Numbered from the stretch's first letter, positions 19,603 through 29,090 are shown. The stretch: DNA of 64,000 bases from Hippopus hippopus (GCA_946811185.2 OX328100.1:17782999-17846998), one strand, 5' to 3'. Notes: generated by a model not told the origin, from the letters alone. Numbers and translations are program-made.

Positions 19603-19683
19603 CAACAATACTTTAACCCTTATCCTGCTGAATAAGTTAAATGATACATTCAAGTCAAGACTAAAAACCCAATTATTTCTATA

Positions 19684-20579
19684 TATTATATTTCATGTGT
19701 CTATTTTTAGAAATGTTATGGGTAAAGAAATGTCGTAATTTAAAGGTGGCCCTTCAGATTTTGGGACGAAAATTTTACAAACATACAAAAAAATCATCCG
19801 TATACTCCCAAAGCCTTTTAATTTTCATTCATAAAACCCCAGTAGTCGAAAACCATCCGACAACAAGAGAAATTAGAGATTTACTATGGCCCATGTCGAC
19901 ACTGATGGGAAACACGTTCTATTTTTACATGAGCAGCTCGCTCATTTACATACCGGAAATACACAGACAAAGCTTCAAACATAGCGTCCAAAGAAGACAT
20001 TATGGAAAATAATTACATGTTTGTTATGTTATGGAATTTAAGCGTCATTAGTCACGTGCCAGTCACTTGACGTTTATTTCTGGCGCGAAATCTAAAAATA
20101 TCTTAAGAGGCTACGTAGCCTTTTAAGGGAACACCATAAAAAAATTTTTTTTTTTTTTTTGTAATTTTATGATTCTTAATTATTGATGAATTGTATTGTT
20201 TTTTCATATAAATTTCAGTGATATATATATTTTTCAATTTGGTGAGAGGTGAAAAATCTAAATACCCACCTTTAAGCTTGGGGAAGTTATTTCCCCGTCA
20301 CAGTGAATATTTTCCTCCTGCTGAAAATCTGAAACTACTTTTTTTAAAGTTTTTTAAGTTTTTAAGTTTTAAAAGTGGCATTCGTTGACAAAATAATCAG
20401 AGGAAATATAATATATAATTTATATCATCAGCTTGTGGTTAATATGGGGAAATACTTGCCTCAAAAGGGAAAGGTCCGCGAAAATAACTCGTGCCTTACG
20501 GCACTCGTTATTTTCGCATACCTTTCCCTTTTTTGGCAAATATTTCCCCATATTAACCACAAGCTGATGAAATAAACTC
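19684..20579 (+). mobile_element. TA1 MITE inside TT2, itself carrying TT3
   Basis: Starts TATTATATTTCATGTG, ends ATGAAATAAACTC; TA at 19682-19683 and 20580-20581. Long hairpin at about 20430-20575 round GTGCCTTACGGCAC. About 364 bp once TT3 and its duplication are removed. Confidence 0.92.
19744..20271 (+). mobile_element. TT3 element, copy 1
   Basis: 528 bp, AGGTGGCCCTTCAGATTTTG to AATACCCACCT, TTAA at 19740-19743 and 20272-20275. The empty site TTTAAGCT exists in the TA1 copies at 47.0 and 2.55 kb. Contains palindrome AGGCTACGTAGCCT (about 20107-20120) and an open frame ending at 20012 that is conserved in copy 2. No transposase recognised. Confidence 0.95.
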
Positions 20580-20726
20580 TATTTCTAAGTTATTTTGGGG
20601 GGAGAAAAATCTCCTTATCAGACAGTGTAGATCAAAGATCAGACTGCATAGACAGTGCAGTCTGATCTTGATGTACACAGTGTCTGCAAAAGGTTAGTGA
20701 GTCAAGCTTGACAGCTGAAAGGTTAA

Positions 20727-21080
20727 AAGAAGAACAATGCTGTTAATATAAAAAAAATGCTGTTTGACTGTAATAAATAATTTAAAGATCAAAATTGGTA
20801 AATATTGCTATCTAAGTTTGTAGACTGCATTGTTAGAAACAATTGAATGGTCACAGAAGCATGCTGAAAGAACCTGTGAAGTGCTAAAATATCTCACAAT
20901 TCTGGCAAGGTGTACATCCCTGACTGCTTGATTTTTGCAGTCTGATCTTTATCTACACTCTTAAAAATCTCTTGACTTTGTGCCCAGTTGGCTAAGGCAG
21001 AGTATTACCAGTATTACCTCTCTTTGGTTCCAGATGGTTGTAATCAGGAAGAGCAGAGAAATGAACACATGTGTAACCCT
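20727..21080. other. Mostly unassigned; short TT2 remnant
   Basis: GCAGTCTGATCTTTATCTAC at 20939-20958 is a TT2 core remnant. CCCAGTTGGCTAAGGCAGAG (20981-21000) is faintly tRNA-like. Nothing else seen. Confidence 0.45.
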
Positions 21081-21084
21081 TTTA

Positions 21085-21195
21085 CTGCAAATGATAACTT
21101 GAATAGCTTTTGCAGATGGCATAGATCAAGATCAGACTGTACAGAATGTGCAGTCTGATCATCTGGATCTACCCAGTCTGCTGCCTGATGTTAAA
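21085..21195 (+). mobile_element. TT2 element, partial
   Basis: GCAGATGGCATAGATCAAGA, CAGACTGTACAG, TGTGCAGTCTGATC and GGATCTACCCAGTCTGC. Outer ends diverged. Confidence 0.72.
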
Positions 21196-21199
21196 CTAT

Positions 21200-21797
21200 G
21201 GCCAAAATGATCTTCATTTTTAAAAATAAGTTGAATTTATTTAGTTGGTAGCTAAAGGTGAACTAGTTACAGCCCATTTGCAAATTCCTCCTTGTCAGGT
21301 TGGAAAAGTCTTGGGGGAAAAAAATGCCAATGGAACTAGCTGTCCTTTTAAATTCTGGTGGTTATGATTTTAGGGAGAATTAAAAACTTGCCTACTATGA
21401 GAGTATTTTCCATTTGCCATATTTATGATAAAAAACTATTGCATGCACATGCATTTGAAAATGTGTGCTTGGGATAAGGGGTTGACAAAGGATTATAGGA
21501 ACATTTTTCTGCGAAATAATAATGCACCTCGGTTGATGTGGAGTGTGTGGAGGACATGTAGATCTACAGAGAAAAAATCATTGTATAACATATACAAGCT
21601 CAAATGGAATGCTATGCAGTCAAGGTTTAGGCAACTTTCAACAGTCATATGATGGTGACACTTTACTATTTTTTGTCTTTTCTGGGTTTCTCTATTATTA
21701 AGCTGAGGCTCTGTAATGCCTTATATGAACCTCACTATCTGGGGTTGAACCCAGATTTTCTGATTACAGATCAAATGATTCATGCAGTAGGTCAAGA
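21200..21797. other. No recognised feature
   Basis: AT-rich; the longest plus frame (21425-21652, 75 codons) has no recognisable domain or homologous copy in the window. Confidence 0.45.
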
Positions 21798-21800
21798 TAA

Positions 21801-21999
21801 GGCCTAACAAAAAATACCTGTGTTTAGGGTTTCAGTCCGAGATGCTGTAGGTAGGGATTTTTTTTTTCTAGAAACTTTTTTACATGGACTGAAATCACAC
21901 CAGACTTTTTTTTTCAGTCATAGCATAAAAAGTTTAGGGTCGGTAGCATTTTCTAGGTATGGTCTGAAAACCCTTGACACAGATATTTTTTGATAGGCC
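21801..21999. mobile_element. PIF/Harbinger-like MITE
   Basis: 199 bp with about 30-bp terminal inverted repeats, GGCCTAACAAAAAATACCTG on the left and AGATATTTTTTGATAGGCC on the right, and a 3-bp TAA duplication (21798-21800, 22000-22002). Length, TAA target and GGCC ends fit PIF/Harbinger MITEs. Confidence 0.82.
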
Positions 22000-22002
22000 T
22001 AA

Positions 22003-22400
22003 GTGGGGATACATAGATCCTAAATTCTATACTCATTTGCCAAAACCCATGTTATTTGCACTTACAAGGATTGCCTCAAAACATGCCTAATAGTAACTAC
22101 AAAACAGGTTTCAGTTTTGTGATATTTTTCTTTGAAATACTGCACTGATGAGAAGTGAAGGAAATGCCCATGTTCTCAGTCCTGTCAGTACTTTGAATTT
22201 ACATGTAATTTCGCAGTGAGGTAACAATGCAGAATTAGGGAGAAATTGAACCAGGCCCTGAATGTTACAGTGGTGCATTGTAATAAAAATGTTTAGCAGA
22301 CATTGTTTATGTGCTTTTTTTATGTGCAGACTGCTGGAGACTTGGTCATGCATCTCATGTAACCCTTTCCCACACAGGTTATACAGAATTGTTTATTTCA
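22003..22400. other. No recognised feature
   Basis: AT-rich. CCCTTTCCCACACAGGTTAT (22364-22383) is a possible lone TT1 left end; nothing else noted. Confidence 0.4.
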
Positions 22401-22407
22401 TGTTTAA

Positions 22408-22612
22408 CCCTATACCACATGGCAAAATAAATTTTAAACTTTTCCATCTTAAAGATATTTACTGATGACATTTCAACTGTTTTTCCAATAATAGCAATTG
22501 TCCTTGAATAGGGAGAAAACATTGGTTACTGAGCATTCTCTCCTTATCTGACAATGTTTTCAAAGGCCTTCTTTCTTGGGGTCATCAAAACTGAGGATTT
22601 TGTGGTTAAGGA
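22408..22612 (-). mobile_element. TT1 MITE, complete but diverged
   Basis: TTAA 22404-22407 and 22613-22616. Left hairpin arm reduced to GAAAACATTGGTTACTGAGC. Confidence 0.84.
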
Positions 22613-22616
22613 TTAA

Positions 22617-22831
22617 TTTTTTTACCAAATGACAAAATTTTAGACTTGTCTGTTGTGAAAAAATTTGAAGACAAGTAATTACATGCATCTGAATTGATCT
22701 GGTTTGTGTTTGAGATGATAGAAAACATTGTTACACAAGGAGAAAATGCTGGTTTACAGCTTTTACTCTGTTTCTCACAATGCTTTCAAAAGAATTTTTC
22801 CTCAGGCTTGATAAAACACAGGATTGCAGGG
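22617..22831 (-). mobile_element. TT1 MITE, complete
   Basis: Shares TTAA 22613-22616; right TTAA 22832-22835. Hairpin mutated (GTTACACAAGGAG; TTTTACTCTGTTTCTCAC). Confidence 0.86.
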
Positions 22832-22835
22832 TTAA

Positions 22836-23088
22836 GACGTAAATCTCCACCAGTGTCAAAAACTTTAATCTTGTCCAAATTGAAAGCAAACGCAGATGAC
22901 AAATTAAATGTTGTTGAAATGATGGTAATTGTATTTGAAATTGTAGAAAACCTTGTTGGAAAAATACAAAATGCTGGTTACCAGCATTTTGTCCTTTTCC
23001 CAGCATTTTGTCCTTTTCCCATAAAGTTTTCAAAAGGCTACTAAATTTTCCACAGTTGTTAAAACTCTGAGTTGTATGGTAAAGAGTC
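22836..23088 (-). mobile_element. TT1 MITE with compensated hairpin and arm duplication
   Basis: Third of a same-orientation chain. Arms near the centre read ACAAAATGCTGGT and ACCAGCATTTTGT, so G-to-C on one side is matched by C-to-G on the other. The right arm segment AGCATTTTGTCCTTTTCCC is repeated in tandem (22985-23021). Right end GTTGTATGGTAAAGAG. Confidence 0.88.
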
Positions 23089-23184
23089 AACTTTTTTGGG
23101 GTCCATTTTACTGGACTGTTGAAAATACAACCCACAAAAAATCAGAAACAGTTTGTTTATTAAAGAGGTAAGACTGAAAATGGT

Positions 23185-23285
23185 GGATGATGTAGATCCA
23201 AGATCAGACTGCCCATTCTTTGTTATCTGATCTTGATCTGTACCATCGACAAAAGTTTATTCTGTGACCTATAGTCCTGAAAGGA
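23185..23285 (-). mobile_element. TT2b element, partial
   Basis: GATGTAGATCCAAGATCAGA, TCTGATCTTGATCTGTACC and right outer part CCTGAAAGGA ending at TTAA 23286-23289, shared with the next TT1. Confidence 0.75.
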
Positions 23286-23289
23286 TTAA

Positions 23290-23512
23290 CCCTATACCAC
23301 ACAATGCCAAGTTTCAACAAACCTTAGGAATATGGCTCTTGAAAACACTGTGGAAAAAGGAGAAAATGCTGGTAACCAGCATTTTCTCCTTTTCTCACAA
23401 TGTTTTATACCCTTTCAAAGAAAAATCACATTTGAATGAAACCAAATCTGTCATCTGCAATAATGCTTTCATCCTGGACTTGCCTAAAACTTTGTAATCA
23501 GGTAAAGAGTTT
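23290..23512 (+). mobile_element. TT1 MITE, complete
   Basis: CCCTATACCACACAATGCC left; hairpin 23339-23405 with few mismatches; right end ATCAGGTAAAGAGTT, right TTAA lost. Confidence 0.9.
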
Positions 23513-23565
23513 TGGTCATTTCACAAATATTTCAGGTGTATTACATTAGAGACACAAGTACTTAA

Positions 23566-23772
23566 CACTTATATAGTGCTGAATTAATATAATGGACCGC
23601 TTCAATTATGAAAAGAATCCGCAGAACCAAATTTTCATTTTTGTTATGGCCAGAATATGTAACAAAGTAGCGGACAGTGTAGATCCAAGATCAGACTGCA
23701 CGTTCTGTGCAGTCTGATCTTGATCTACATTGTCCGCAAAAACAACTTAACTCGGTTCCAGCGCTTTATGGG
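23566..23772 (-). mobile_element. TT2b element, complete
   Basis: TTAA 23562-23565 and 23773-23776. Ends CACTTATATAGTGC and GCGCTTTATGGG differ from TT2, while the core hairpin AAGATCAGACTGCAC-GTTCT-GTGCAGTCTGATCTT is intact. Best TT2b reference copy. Confidence 0.88.
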
Positions 23773-23944
23773 TTAATAATGTGTTTTGTATTTCTTTCCC
23801 AATACTTAATACAATAATCATTCAGAGCCACTGGCTGCTTTCCCACACACACAAAAAAAATACTTAAGCAATGTTAAGTGTGCAGAGAATGAAGGTTTGT
23901 GTTGTGAAAACTTTCATCAAACCTTGGAAAGAACTTAGCCCCTT

Positions 23945-24172
23945 TCACCCTTTACTAAACAAATCCAAGTTTTAATGACCCTGCAGAATAAAACTTCTAA
24001 AAAAATTGTGGGAAAAGGAGAAAATGCCGTTAGCCAGCATTTTCTCCTTTTCCCACAAGGTTTTCTACTCTTACAGACCCAAATTCCATCATTTAAACCA
24101 CATTAATAATCTGTCGACTGCCAGTGCATCAATTTGGACCAGTCTAAAATAATTTTGTCGGTTGGTAAAGAG
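23945..24172 (+). mobile_element. TT1 MITE in duplication unit 1
   Basis: Left CCTTTACTAAACAAATCC, hairpin centre GCCGTTAGCCAGC, right GTCGGTTGGTAAAGAGC. Flanking TTAA lost on both sides. Confidence 0.87.
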
Positions 24173-24364
24173 CTAGTGCTGAGTCAGGATCTGCATCTAT
24201 AGTTCTTAGATTTCTTTCCCAATACTTAATACAATAATCATTCAGAGCCACTGGCTGCTTTCCCACACACACACAAAAAATACTTAAGCAATGTTAAGTG
24301 TGCAGAGAATGAAGGTTTGTGTTGTGAAAACTTTCATCAAACCTTGGAAAGAACTTAGCCCCTT

Positions 24365-24592
24365 TCACCCTTTACCAAACAAATCCAAGTTTTAATGACC
24401 CTGCAGAATAAAACTTCTGAAAAAATTGTGGGAAAAGGAGAAAATGCTGTTAGCCAGCATTTTCTCCTTTTCCCACAAGGTTTTCTACTCTTTCAGACCC
24501 AAATTCCATCATTTAAGCCACATTAATAATCTGTCGACTGCCAGTGCTTCAATTTGGACCAGTCTAAAATAATTTTGTCGTTTGGTAGAGCT
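24365..24592 (+). mobile_element. TT1 MITE in duplication unit 2
   Basis: As unit 1, but the centre is GCTGTTAGCCAGC and the right end GTCGTTTGGTAGAGC is 2 bp shorter. Confidence 0.87.
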
Positions 24593-24659
24593 ATTGCTGA
24601 GCCAGGATCTGCATCTATAGTTCTTAGATTATCCATTCCCATTTTGTTTAGTACTTTAA

Positions 24660-24879
24660 CCCTTTACCAAACAATCCCTGGTTTTTACGGCCCTGAAAAA
24701 GAAGCCTTTTGAAAACATCGTGGGAAAAGGAGAAAATGCTGGTAACCAGCATTTTCTCCTTTTCCCACAATGTTTTCTACCCTCCCAGAAAAAATTTCAA
24801 TTTTTGAGTCATATTAATTCTGTCGTCTGCAAATGCTTTCAATTTGGACCAGTCTAAAATTTTGTTGTTTGGTAAAGAG
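24660..24879 (+). mobile_element. TT1 MITE, complete, near consensus
   Basis: TTAA 24656-24659 and 24880-24883. 67-bp hairpin with a single mismatch (AACATCGTGGG). Confidence 0.96.
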
Positions 24880-24990
24880 TTAAGAGACATATCTTTAGTA
24901 ATTCAAGAGACTTGTAACCCCCGAATTACTTGTTTTGCTCTTCTTTACTAATCTACCAGACCTAAGCAGCTATCTTTTAGCTTGACTTAA

Positions 24991-25361
24991 AGGTCCAATA
25001 GTGGCAAAAAAATGCAGTTGTTAAAATGCATTTAAACTTAAATTGTACCATTTTAAAGTGTGGAAAATATTGAGCAAATGACAATCTGTTATTGTGTGGT
25101 CGGTCCAAGTGTTATTTGCTGGAAGAAAAATTAATTTTAAAATCAGACAAAAAATAAACAAGATTGAGTGACCTGGCAACTTTTAACCTAGTTTTGAAAT
25201 TAACTTCTCTGCCAGCAGCTAACATTTGGGCCAACCATACAATAAGAGATTGTCATCTTCACTATAATATCCATACTTTCAAATGATATGATTTGAATTT
25301 AAATTTGTATTTTAACAGCCGCTTTGTTTAATCTTGGCAGCTATTATAACTTTGAGCTTAA
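24991..25361 (+). mobile_element. TT5 element
   Basis: TTAA 24987-24990, then AGGTCCAATAGTGGCAAAAA; long inverted halves with GTTAAAATGCATTTAAA on the left matching GTATTTTAACAGCCGC on the right; internal GGTCCAAGTGTTATTTGC and AGATTGTCATCTTCACTATA. The right terminus is diverged. Confidence 0.8.
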
Positions 25362-25412
25362 ATTGTTAAAGAGATACCAAAGGGACAATGCTAAGGTGAA
25401 GTGTTCTAGTGT

Positions 25413-25558
25413 CAGTTGTTTATCAAGCATATTCTCCTCTTTCCACAGTGTTTTCTAGAGGTTCAATCAAAGATAATATGGTCATTCTAAGAACATAAAT
25501 TTTATGATCTGCAAATGCTTTCAGTATGGAGTACTCTATAATTCTGTTGTCTGATAAC
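25413..25558 (+). mobile_element. TT1 right half
   Basis: AAGCATATTCTCCTCTTTCC to GTTGTCTGATAA; left half missing. Confidence 0.65.
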
Positions 25559-25564
25559 CCTGAA

Positions 25565-25795
25565 CCCTTTACCAGACAATAAAATTTTAGCCTTGTCCAA
25601 ATTGAAAACATTTGCCGATGATAATTTCAGTTCGGCTCAAATGTTGCAATTTCTCTTTGATAGAGTAGAAAATATTTTGTGAAAAGGAGAAAATGCTGGT
25701 TACCAGCATTGTCTCCTTTAACCATGATGTTTTCAAAAGGCTTCTTTCCCAGAGTTGTCAAAAGTTGGCATTGTGCGGTAAAGAGTTAAACTGCT
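25565..25795 (-). mobile_element. TT1 MITE, complete
   Basis: CCCTTTACCAGACAATAAAA left; right TTAA 25796-25799. Hairpin with arm changes (ATATTTTGTGAAAAGG; TTTAACCATGATG). Confidence 0.88.
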
Positions 25796-25871
25796 AAACA
25801 AATGAAACAAATTTATAAAAAAACAACCCAGAAATATTACGATTTCAAAGTTGATTTCACCTTAAAGAAAA

Positions 25872-25967
25872 TGCCATATCGGACAGTGTAGATCAAAGAT
25901 CAGTTTTGTGCAGTCTGATCTTGATCTGCACTGTCCACAAAAGGTCCTTCAAATGCACTTTGCAGGG
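25872..25967 (-). mobile_element. TT2b element, deleted core
   Basis: GTGTAGATCAAAGATCAGTT lacks about 10 bp of the left arm; right TCTGATCTTGATCTGCAC and outer TTTGCAGGG end at TTAA 25968-25971, shared with the next TT1. Confidence 0.75.
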
Positions 25968-25971
25968 TTAA

Positions 25972-26180
25972 TTCTTTGCCACACATCAAGAGTTTTAACG
26001 ACCCAGACAAGGAAGGCTTTTGAAAACATTGTGGGAAAAGGAGATGAATTTTTTTTTAAGCAGTCTCCTTTTTCACAATGTTTTCTTTTGTTTTGGAGAT
26101 CATCTTTTTAGCTGGAATGAATGTCATCTGCAAAACCTTTCAATTTGTTTGAGCCTAAAATTTTGTCGATTGTTAAAGAG
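25972..26180 (+). mobile_element. TT1 MITE, hairpin centre replaced
   Basis: TTAA 25968-25971 and 26181-26184. Arms end at GGAGATGAATTTTTTTTTAAGCAGTCTCC; the central ATGCTGG pairing is lost. Confidence 0.87.
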
Positions 26181-26329
26181 TTAACTCTTAACAAAACAAT
26201 TTTGAGTTTTAACGACCCTCAGGAAGAGTCATTTTAAAAATGTTGTGGGAAAAGCCAGCATTTTATTCCTTTTTTCTCAAGCCCCCTTGTGGTGAACGAG
26301 ACATAATTGTCACAATGTCACTTTAGTGT

Positions 26330-26373
26330 ATGTGTGTGGGTGTGTGGGTGTGTGTGTGTGTGGGTGGGTGGGT

Positions 26374-26411
<38 letters not shown>
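26330..26411 (+). repeat. (TG)n microsatellite
   Basis: TG with interspersed GGG triplets; it generates the Cys/Val/Trp and Thr/His/Pro open frames on the two strands. Confidence 0.97.
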
Positions 26412-26413
<2 letters not shown>

Positions 26414-26936
26414 ATCCGAATTTGTCCAGATCAGAACTTCTACATTTATGGATGGATTTAAGAGTAATTTGGCACAGTTGTTCTCCATTATGAGTAGACG
26501 TGCCATTTGAAACATTTGTTCAGGTAGGACTAAGGTCAGGGTCACAACCTGAAGGTCAAATGATAAAATTGTCATACATTTATTTATGGATGTAAAAAGT
26601 TTTAGAATTTTACAAATGTTCTTCTTTACCAGTAGAAGTTCCATTTGAATAATTTGTTCAGGTAGGTCCAAGGTCAAGGTCACACTGAAAAGTTAAATGA
26701 TAAAATTGTCTTATATAGAGCTTGTCTGAGCTACAACTTCTACATTTATCAATGAAAATAGAAATAGTTTTACATAAGTGATCTCCTTTACCAGAAGAAG
26801 TGACATATGAATCATTTGTTCAGTTAAGTCCAGGCTCAAAGTCACACGGAAAGGTCAAATGAAAAAACTGTTTATGATACAGCATGTTCGAGCCATAAAT
26901 TATACATTTTGGATAGATTCCAATGTAGTTTTGGCC

Positions 26937-27235
26937 AAGCCCCGGTAGCTCAGTTGGTAGCATTCAGGATTTGAGAACAGGAGGTCGCTGGTTTGATCCC
27001 CGGCTCGGCCAATTTCTTTCCGAGGATTGATGATGATCATTGTGACAGGGTTCATTCCTCTCTCACCGCTGACCATTGTTTTGACAATAGTTATTTGGGA
27101 AAGCAGCCAGTGGCTTGGAAAGAATATTGTGCAGAGTACTGGTAAAAAGAAACTCCAGGAAAGCATGGATAGGTGCACTGGCTGCTGCGATATAACTGAA
27201 ATAATGTTGAAAACGGCGTTAAACACCATACAATC

Positions 27236-27270
<35 letters not shown>
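26937..27270 (+). mobile_element. S1 SINE with target-site duplication
   Basis: Head CCCCGGTAGCTCAGTTGG, B box GGTTTGATCCCCGGC, full body, (ATCA)n tail. Flanked by CAATGTAGTTTTGG (26921-26934) and CAATGTAGTTTGG (about 27267-27279), so retroposition into the HEL repeat is clear. Confidence 0.96.
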
Positions 27271-27707
27271 GTAGTTTGGCACAATTATTCTCTTTCACGA
27301 GTAGATGTGCCGTTTAAAATCCTCCATGGCAGGCTCGACATGTTGCCTGGGGCGATCTACTAGTTCCACAATGTTTTCTTCCTTTTCAAAGACAGCAATC
27401 AGACTTTGCTACATATGAATCATGGTCTACAACTGCATTAAATTTGTACAAGTCTAATATTTTATCTTCTAGTAAAGAGTTAAAGAAATACAAAGAGGTC
27501 CATTGAGACTGACATAAGAGAAAGATATGTCTAGTTACACTGTTAATCTATAATTGATCTTGTAAGGAAAGCTTCTGTAAAGGTTTTTTCAGGAAACTGC
27601 TGTCTGTGAAATGGTCAATTGCCTGTTTTGTTATGGGAATTAAGTAGATTGATGGTGCGCTATTGTAGCATCTGTAAGCCACTAAGGAGATTAGAGAATA
27701 GTTTGTC

Positions 27708-27803
27708 CCACTCGTTACCAGCCAACAAAGTTTTAGACCTGTCCATATTGAAAGTTGTTTTGCAGACAATAAAATGGAGCTCAAATGTTAAGATTTGCCT
27801 TAA
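27708..27803 (-). mobile_element. TT1 left part
   Basis: CTCGTTACCAGCCAACAAAG to AATGTTAAGATTTGCC; cut off where the next S1 begins. Confidence 0.68.
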
Positions 27804-27805
27804 AA

Positions 27806-28083
27806 AAATCAGGACTTGAGAACAGTAGGTTGCTAGTTTGATCCCTAGCTCAGCCAATTTCTTCCCGAGGATTGATGATGGTCATTGCGACAAGATTCAT
27901 TCCTCTGTTACTGCTGACCATTGTTTCCATGATAGTTATGTGGGAAAGCAGCCAGTGGGTTGAAAAGAATATTGTACAGCATACTGGTAAAAGAAACTCC
28001 AGGAAAGTATGGAAAGGTGCACTGGCCGCTGCGATATAACTGAAAAAATGTTGAAAATGGTGTTAAACACTATGTAATCAATA
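27806..28083 (+). mobile_element. S1 SINE, 5'-truncated
   Basis: Begins at ATCAGGACTTGAGAACAGTA, lacking the A-box half; B box TAGTTTGATCCCTAGC; middle GGGAAAGCAGCCAGTGGGTTG; ends CACTATGTAATCAATAGG. Confidence 0.88.
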
Positions 28084-28119
28084 GGTACTGTTGACATATT
28101 GTGCCAGACCATGTCTCAT

Positions 28120-28256
28120 TGTGGCATGTAAAGACTATTGTGTGGTGTAGTGGTAAACAAAACTCCAGGAAAGCATGGATAGGTGCTGCTGGCCACCGTG
28201 ATATAACTGAAATTCTGTTGAAAATTGCATTAAATACCATACAATCAATCAGTTAT
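28120..28256 (+). mobile_element. S1 SINE 3' fragment
   Basis: AAACAAAACTCCAGGAAAGC, ATGGATAGGTGC and CATACAATCAATCAG. The first part is fused to unrelated sequence. Confidence 0.75.
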
Positions 28257-28470
28257 CAAATGGCTACTATTGACACATTGTGCCAGACCACATCTCAACT
28301 CCTGTAATATCTGAGCATTGAAAGATCTTAGCCTCTATAACTGAAATTATGTTGAAAATTGCATTAAATACCATACAATTAATCAGTTATCAAATGGTTA
28401 CTATTGACACATTGTGTCAGCCCACATCTCATCTCCTGTAATATCTGAGCATTGAAAGACCCTGGCCTCT
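28203..28470 (+). repeat. Tandem duplication, 134-bp period
   Basis: 28203-28336 and 28337-28470, each starting ATAACTGAAATT (the S1 3' end) and ending GGCCTCT or AGCCTCT. Part of the unit also occurs once more at 28085-28118. Confidence 0.92.
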
Positions 28471-28587
28471 GTTCATACTGTTGTAATTATACTGATTCAC
28501 ATTTCACACAGAAGAAGCTGCAGTAGTGTTTATAAACAACCACAGTGTTACTTCTATGAGCCTAGGATCTCTACTAGGAGACAGTTA

Positions 28588-28758
28588 AACCCTTTGAGTG
28601 CAGAATAAACCTATCATACATTTTCAACCCAGAAATTTAACCCAAATAATAGCAATTCCATGGTTGCCTTTGTCTACAGTGTTTCAGCAAAGCGGACAGT
28701 GTCGATTGAAGATCAGGCTGCACATACTGTGAAGCCTGATCCTGATCTTCACTGGCCA
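28588..28758 (-). mobile_element. TT2b element with compensated core
   Basis: TTAAACCCTTTGAGTGC end; CCAGAAATTTAACCCAAATA; core GATCAGGCTGCAC...GTGAAGCCTGATC, where the usual A-T pair became G-C in both arms. Right end merges with TT5. Confidence 0.78.
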
Positions 28759-28759
28759 C

Positions 28760-29090
28760 AATTGTAACATTTAAATTTCAATTGTACCATTTAAAAGTAT
28801 TAAAATCATTGTGAAGATGAGGATATGTTATTGTGCAAGTGTTATTTGCTGGCAGAAAAATAAATGTCAAAACCAGGTTAAAGGTTGCCAGGTTGCTCAA
28901 TCTTTTGTTTACTTTTTGCCTGCTTTTAAAATTCATTATTCTGTTGATGACTAATGCTTTGACCAACCGTACAATACAGATTGTCATCTTCATAATATTT
29001 TCCATATTTTTTTAGGGTATTCATGGAAATTCAAATGCATTTTGAAACCTGCATTGTTTACTTTTGACAGCTATAATGTGCTTTTAAGTG
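28760..29090 (+). mobile_element. TT5 element, ends worn
   Basis: CAAGTGTTATTTGCTGGCAG, AAGGTTGCCAGGTTGCTCAA, ACCAACCGTACAATACAGAT and ACAGCTATAATGTGC follow the order of the 25-kb copy. Its ACCAACCGTACAATA is the empty site for the hAT-like insertion at 53 kb. Confidence 0.8.

Larger units (their letters stand above)
19617..20722 (-). mobile_element. TT2 MITE, outermost of a three-level nest
   Basis: TTAA 19613-19616 and 20723-20726. Left CCCTTATCCTGCTGAATAAG to ACCCAATTATTTC; right TTTCTAAGTTATTTTGGGG through the core hairpin to GCTGAAAGG. Removing the TA1 gives a normal-length TT2 that aligns base for base with intact copies across the junction. Confidence 0.93.
23791..24627 (+). repeat. 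Recent tandem duplication, 420-bp period
   Basis: Unit 1 is 23791-24210, unit 2 is 24211-24627. They differ by about a dozen substitutions and small indels. Each unit contains a full TT1 and the S1-like fragment GCCACTGGCTGCTTTCCCAC. Confidence 0.96.
26275..27354 (+). mobile_element. HEL-like element with ~165-bp internal repeats
   Basis: Starts CTCAAGCCCCCTTGTGGTGA, ends near GGGGCGATCTACTAG. Contains a (TG)n tract and about four diverged units with TTTGTTCAGGTAGGTCCAAG and AAGGTCAAATGATAAAATTG. An S1 SINE has inserted in the last unit. Helentron-like by architecture only. Confidence 0.65.
26185..27479 (+). mobile_element. TT1 MITE hosting a HEL element
   Basis: Shares TTAA 26181-26184. 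Left part to about 26274 (AAAGCCAGCATTTTATTCC); right part from TTCCACAATGTTTTCTTCC (27355) to CTTCTAGTAAAGAG before TTAA (27480-27483). The break is inside the right hairpin arm. Confidence 0.87.

Noticed and set aside
19211..19653. Overlapping frames with a repeated SLQPGACT/TTWCMYS pattern
   Set aside because: Translations of the 33/31-bp minisatellite in three phases.
19674..20587. 8-bp TATTTCTA duplication around TA1
   Set aside because: Assuming 8 bp leaves the TT2 host 6 bp short of its family, whereas a TA duplication restores exact length; the other two TA1 copies also support TA.
26307..26683. Open frames rich in Cys/Val/Trp or Thr/His/Pro
   Set aside because: Translation of the (TG)n microsatellite and the HEL repeat.
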